From contig NZ_JAAEAH010000063.1 of the NCBI RefSeq assembly GCF_010998615.1, positions 1 to 56,513 on the forward strand: a stretch of 56,513 nucleotides of DNA, read 5' to 3'. The notes under the pieces are model-generated. The model saw nothing but the letters and a program-made list of their open reading frames with translations, was not told the DNA's origin and did no database searches. The DNA comes from Myxococcus sp. CA023 (GTDB lineage Bacteria; Myxococcota; Myxococcia; Myxococcales; Myxococcaceae). Positions 55,505-56,513 of this stretch are shown one piece after another. Each line of letters starts with the position of its first letter. Position 1 is the first letter of the stretch. A program made the translations under genes and the position numbers.

Positions 55505-55966
55505 ATGAATCGCTTCCTGCCGTTGCTCGTCATCGCGCTCGTCACCGCTCCCCTGGCCACGCTCGCCGCGTCGCCGTCCCAGCCCGCGAAGAAGGAGGTG
55601 CCCGCTCGCCAGGGCAAGCTCGTCTTCGTGGCTAACACGGGCCTGGAGGACATCGGCACCCTCTCCAGCTCCCTCCGACACGTGAAGAACGCCAAGGAGT
55701 CGGGCTACCTCTCGGACGTGGTGTGGCTCACCTACGGCCGCGCGGTGGTGGCGCTGGACCCGACGGTGAAGGCCGTGCCGGCGGAGGTCCGCGAGGCGGC
55801 CCAGGCGGCGAAGGCCGCTGGCGTGCGGCTGGTGGCGTGCGGCACCGCGCTGCGGAAGTTTGACATCGATCCGAAGAAGCTCCAGCCCCAGGCCGACGTG
55901 GTGGAAGACGGTGTGGCGGAGCTGTCGCGCCTGGTGGCCGAGGGCTACCAGGTCATCCGCTACTAG
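55505..55966 (+). CDS. Periplasmic DsrE/DsrF-like protein
   Basis: A 153-residue protein with signal MNRFLPLLVIALVTAPLATL followed by AASPSQP. The mature part has the DsrE fold pattern GKLVFVANTGLEDIGTLSSS, then VVWLTYGRAVVALDP and VRLVACGTALRKFDID with one cysteine in the place where DsrE/TusD proteins carry a sulfur-relay cysteine. DsrE-type proteins bind and pass persulfide sulfur. An exported version near rhodanese, SoxB-like and YeeE genes fits a periplasmic sulfur-carrier role. It lies 43 bases after the YeiH gene on the same strand. Confidence 0.85.
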   Translation: MNRFLPLLVIALVTAPLATLAASPSQPAKKEVPARQGKLVFVANTGLEDIGTLSSSLRHVKNAKESGYLSDVVWLTYGRAVVALDPTVKAVPAEVREAAQAAKAAGVRLVACGTALRKFDIDPKKLQPQADVVEDGVAELSRLVAEGYQVIRY

Positions 55967-55980
55967 CGAGTCGTGGCCCC

Positions 55981-56496
55981 ATGGAGCGCGCGACGCGCAG
56001 GACGCGGACCGTGCTGTCCCTCTGCTTGCTGGCCCTGGCCGGCATGGCTCGGCCGGGCCGGGCCGAGGAGGTGGTGGAGGAGGGGCCGCGGCTGGAAATC
56101 AGGGAGTCGCTCCAGGTCCGAATCGACCAGGGGCTGAGCGCCCCGGGCGCCGCCGCCGTGAGCCTGCGACGTGGGCGGGTGGGGCTCCACCTGGCCGGGT
56201 CGCCGTGGGTGCGGGGCGGACTGGAGGTGTCGTTCGATCGGCTCGTCCTCCTGCCCGGTCCGCTCAAGGGGCCGCCGCTGGCCCTCCACGAGGCCAGCGT
56301 CACCTTCACAGTGCTGCCCCAGCGCGCCTGGCTGAGCGTGGGGCTGTTCCGTCCGCAGGTGGGCCGGGAGAGCCTCACCAGTGGCTTCGAGGTGGACTCG
56401 CTGGACAAGGCCATCACGCAAGGCCCCCTGCGCGAGCACCTCACTGGGACGGAGTCGGGGCGCGCGCCGGGGGTGGACGTGGGGGGCCTTGCGTGA
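55981..56496 (+). CDS. Porin of the phosphate-selective OprO/P type, truncated by the window end
   Basis: The N-terminus has signal MERATRRTRTVLSLCLLALA with cleavage near GRA, followed by the beta-strand pattern of OprO/P-like outer-membrane porins (LQVRIDQGLSAPGAAAVSLR, GLEVSFDRLVLLPG, RAWLSVGLFRPQVGRESLTS). The frame reads sensibly to VDVGG and then meets TGA at 56494. However, bases 56482-56513 are an exact reverse copy of 56397-56428 in the same gene, so the stop lies in a fold-back artefact and the real gene continues beyond. It starts 14 bases after the DsrE-like gene and may take up thiosulfate or sulfate across the outer membrane. Confidence 0.75.
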   Translation: MERATRRTRTVLSLCLLALAGMARPGRAEEVVEEGPRLEIRESLQVRIDQGLSAPGAAAVSLRRGRVGLHLAGSPWVRGGLEVSFDRLVLLPGPLKGPPLALHEASVTFTVLPQRAWLSVGLFRPQVGRESLTSGFEVDSLDKAITQGPLREHLTGTESGRAPGVDVGGLA

Positions 56497-56513
56497 TGGC
56501 CTTGTCCAGCGAG
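56397..56513. repeat. Fold-back inverted repeat at the right window end
   Basis: Bases 56482-56513 are the exact reverse complement of 56397-56428 (32 bp) with a 53-base loop, and the repeat ends at the last base of the window. It truncates the porin frame. Confidence 0.88.

Overview
The window is very GC-rich chromosomal DNA from a myxobacterium, most likely Myxococcus or a close relative in the Myxococcaceae. The evidence is the gene content: an FHA-type sigma-54 activator beside large Ser/Thr kinases, a kinase-ATPase-TPR giant, DUF2381-type remnants, a Sit-like lipoprotein toxin with its immunity gene, tandem small ribbon-helix-helix genes and a duplicated ftsH. No database search was possible, so family names rest on motifs I can see. 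Both window ends carry fold-back inverted repeats that start exactly at the terminal base (1-23 against 82-104; 56482-56513 against 56397-56428). I read this as a draft contig with snap-back ends. The outermost codons of the first and last genes are therefore suspect.

Layout. 1-430: two tandem RHH genes on the minus strand with their own sigma-70-type promoter. 880-14460: a conserved housekeeping block (tilS, ftsH, folP, glmM, pdxJ, acpS, nnr, tsaE), interrupted between ftsH and folP by a redox module (two pirins, a LysR regulator, YceI, OsmC) in which the LysR gene is bracketed by two copies of one palindromic operator. 14520-24180: a long palindrome, a frameshifted pentapeptide-repeat gene, a class II amidotransferase, histidine-degradation genes hutU and hutI with a lipoprotein between them, a BON-domain protein and a YdeP-like molybdopterin oxidoreductase. 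24190-33540: an unknown 772-residue protein and a signalling cluster (FHA/sigma-54 activator, two kinases, XRE regulator). 33800-39960: Nudix hydrolase, lipoprotein, then a protein-quality-control run: second ftsH, a stand-alone sigma region 1.1-like protein, grpE and htrA.

39970-43320: a secreted protein, a PilZ protein, glutamate dehydrogenase and tRNA-Thr(CGT) with a strong terminator. 43390-47150 is an accessory island of visibly lower GC. It holds decayed DUF2381-type genes, a SitA-like AHH-nuclease lipoprotein toxin, an imm11-like immunity gene, and a lipoprotein gene enclosed by 39-bp inverted repeats that looks like a small non-autonomous mobile unit.

47210-56513: a sulfur-handling cluster. 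A minus-strand operon (persulfide dioxygenase-like MBL protein, rhodanese, TSUP exporter, methyltransferase) diverges from two YeeE/YedE genes. Then come an ECF sigma factor with a zinc anti-sigma factor, a rhodanese lipoprotein, a SoxB-like metallophosphatase, a YeiH-type permease, a periplasmic DsrE-like protein and a truncated porin. Two promoter motifs recur only in this block: CTGAATCCTT-N13/14-GCTCTCA three times and GGGAAC-N16-CGTGTC twice. This suggests a dedicated sulfane-sulfur regulon, with some transcripts starting at or next to the start codon. It is the strongest candidate here for an undescribed system.
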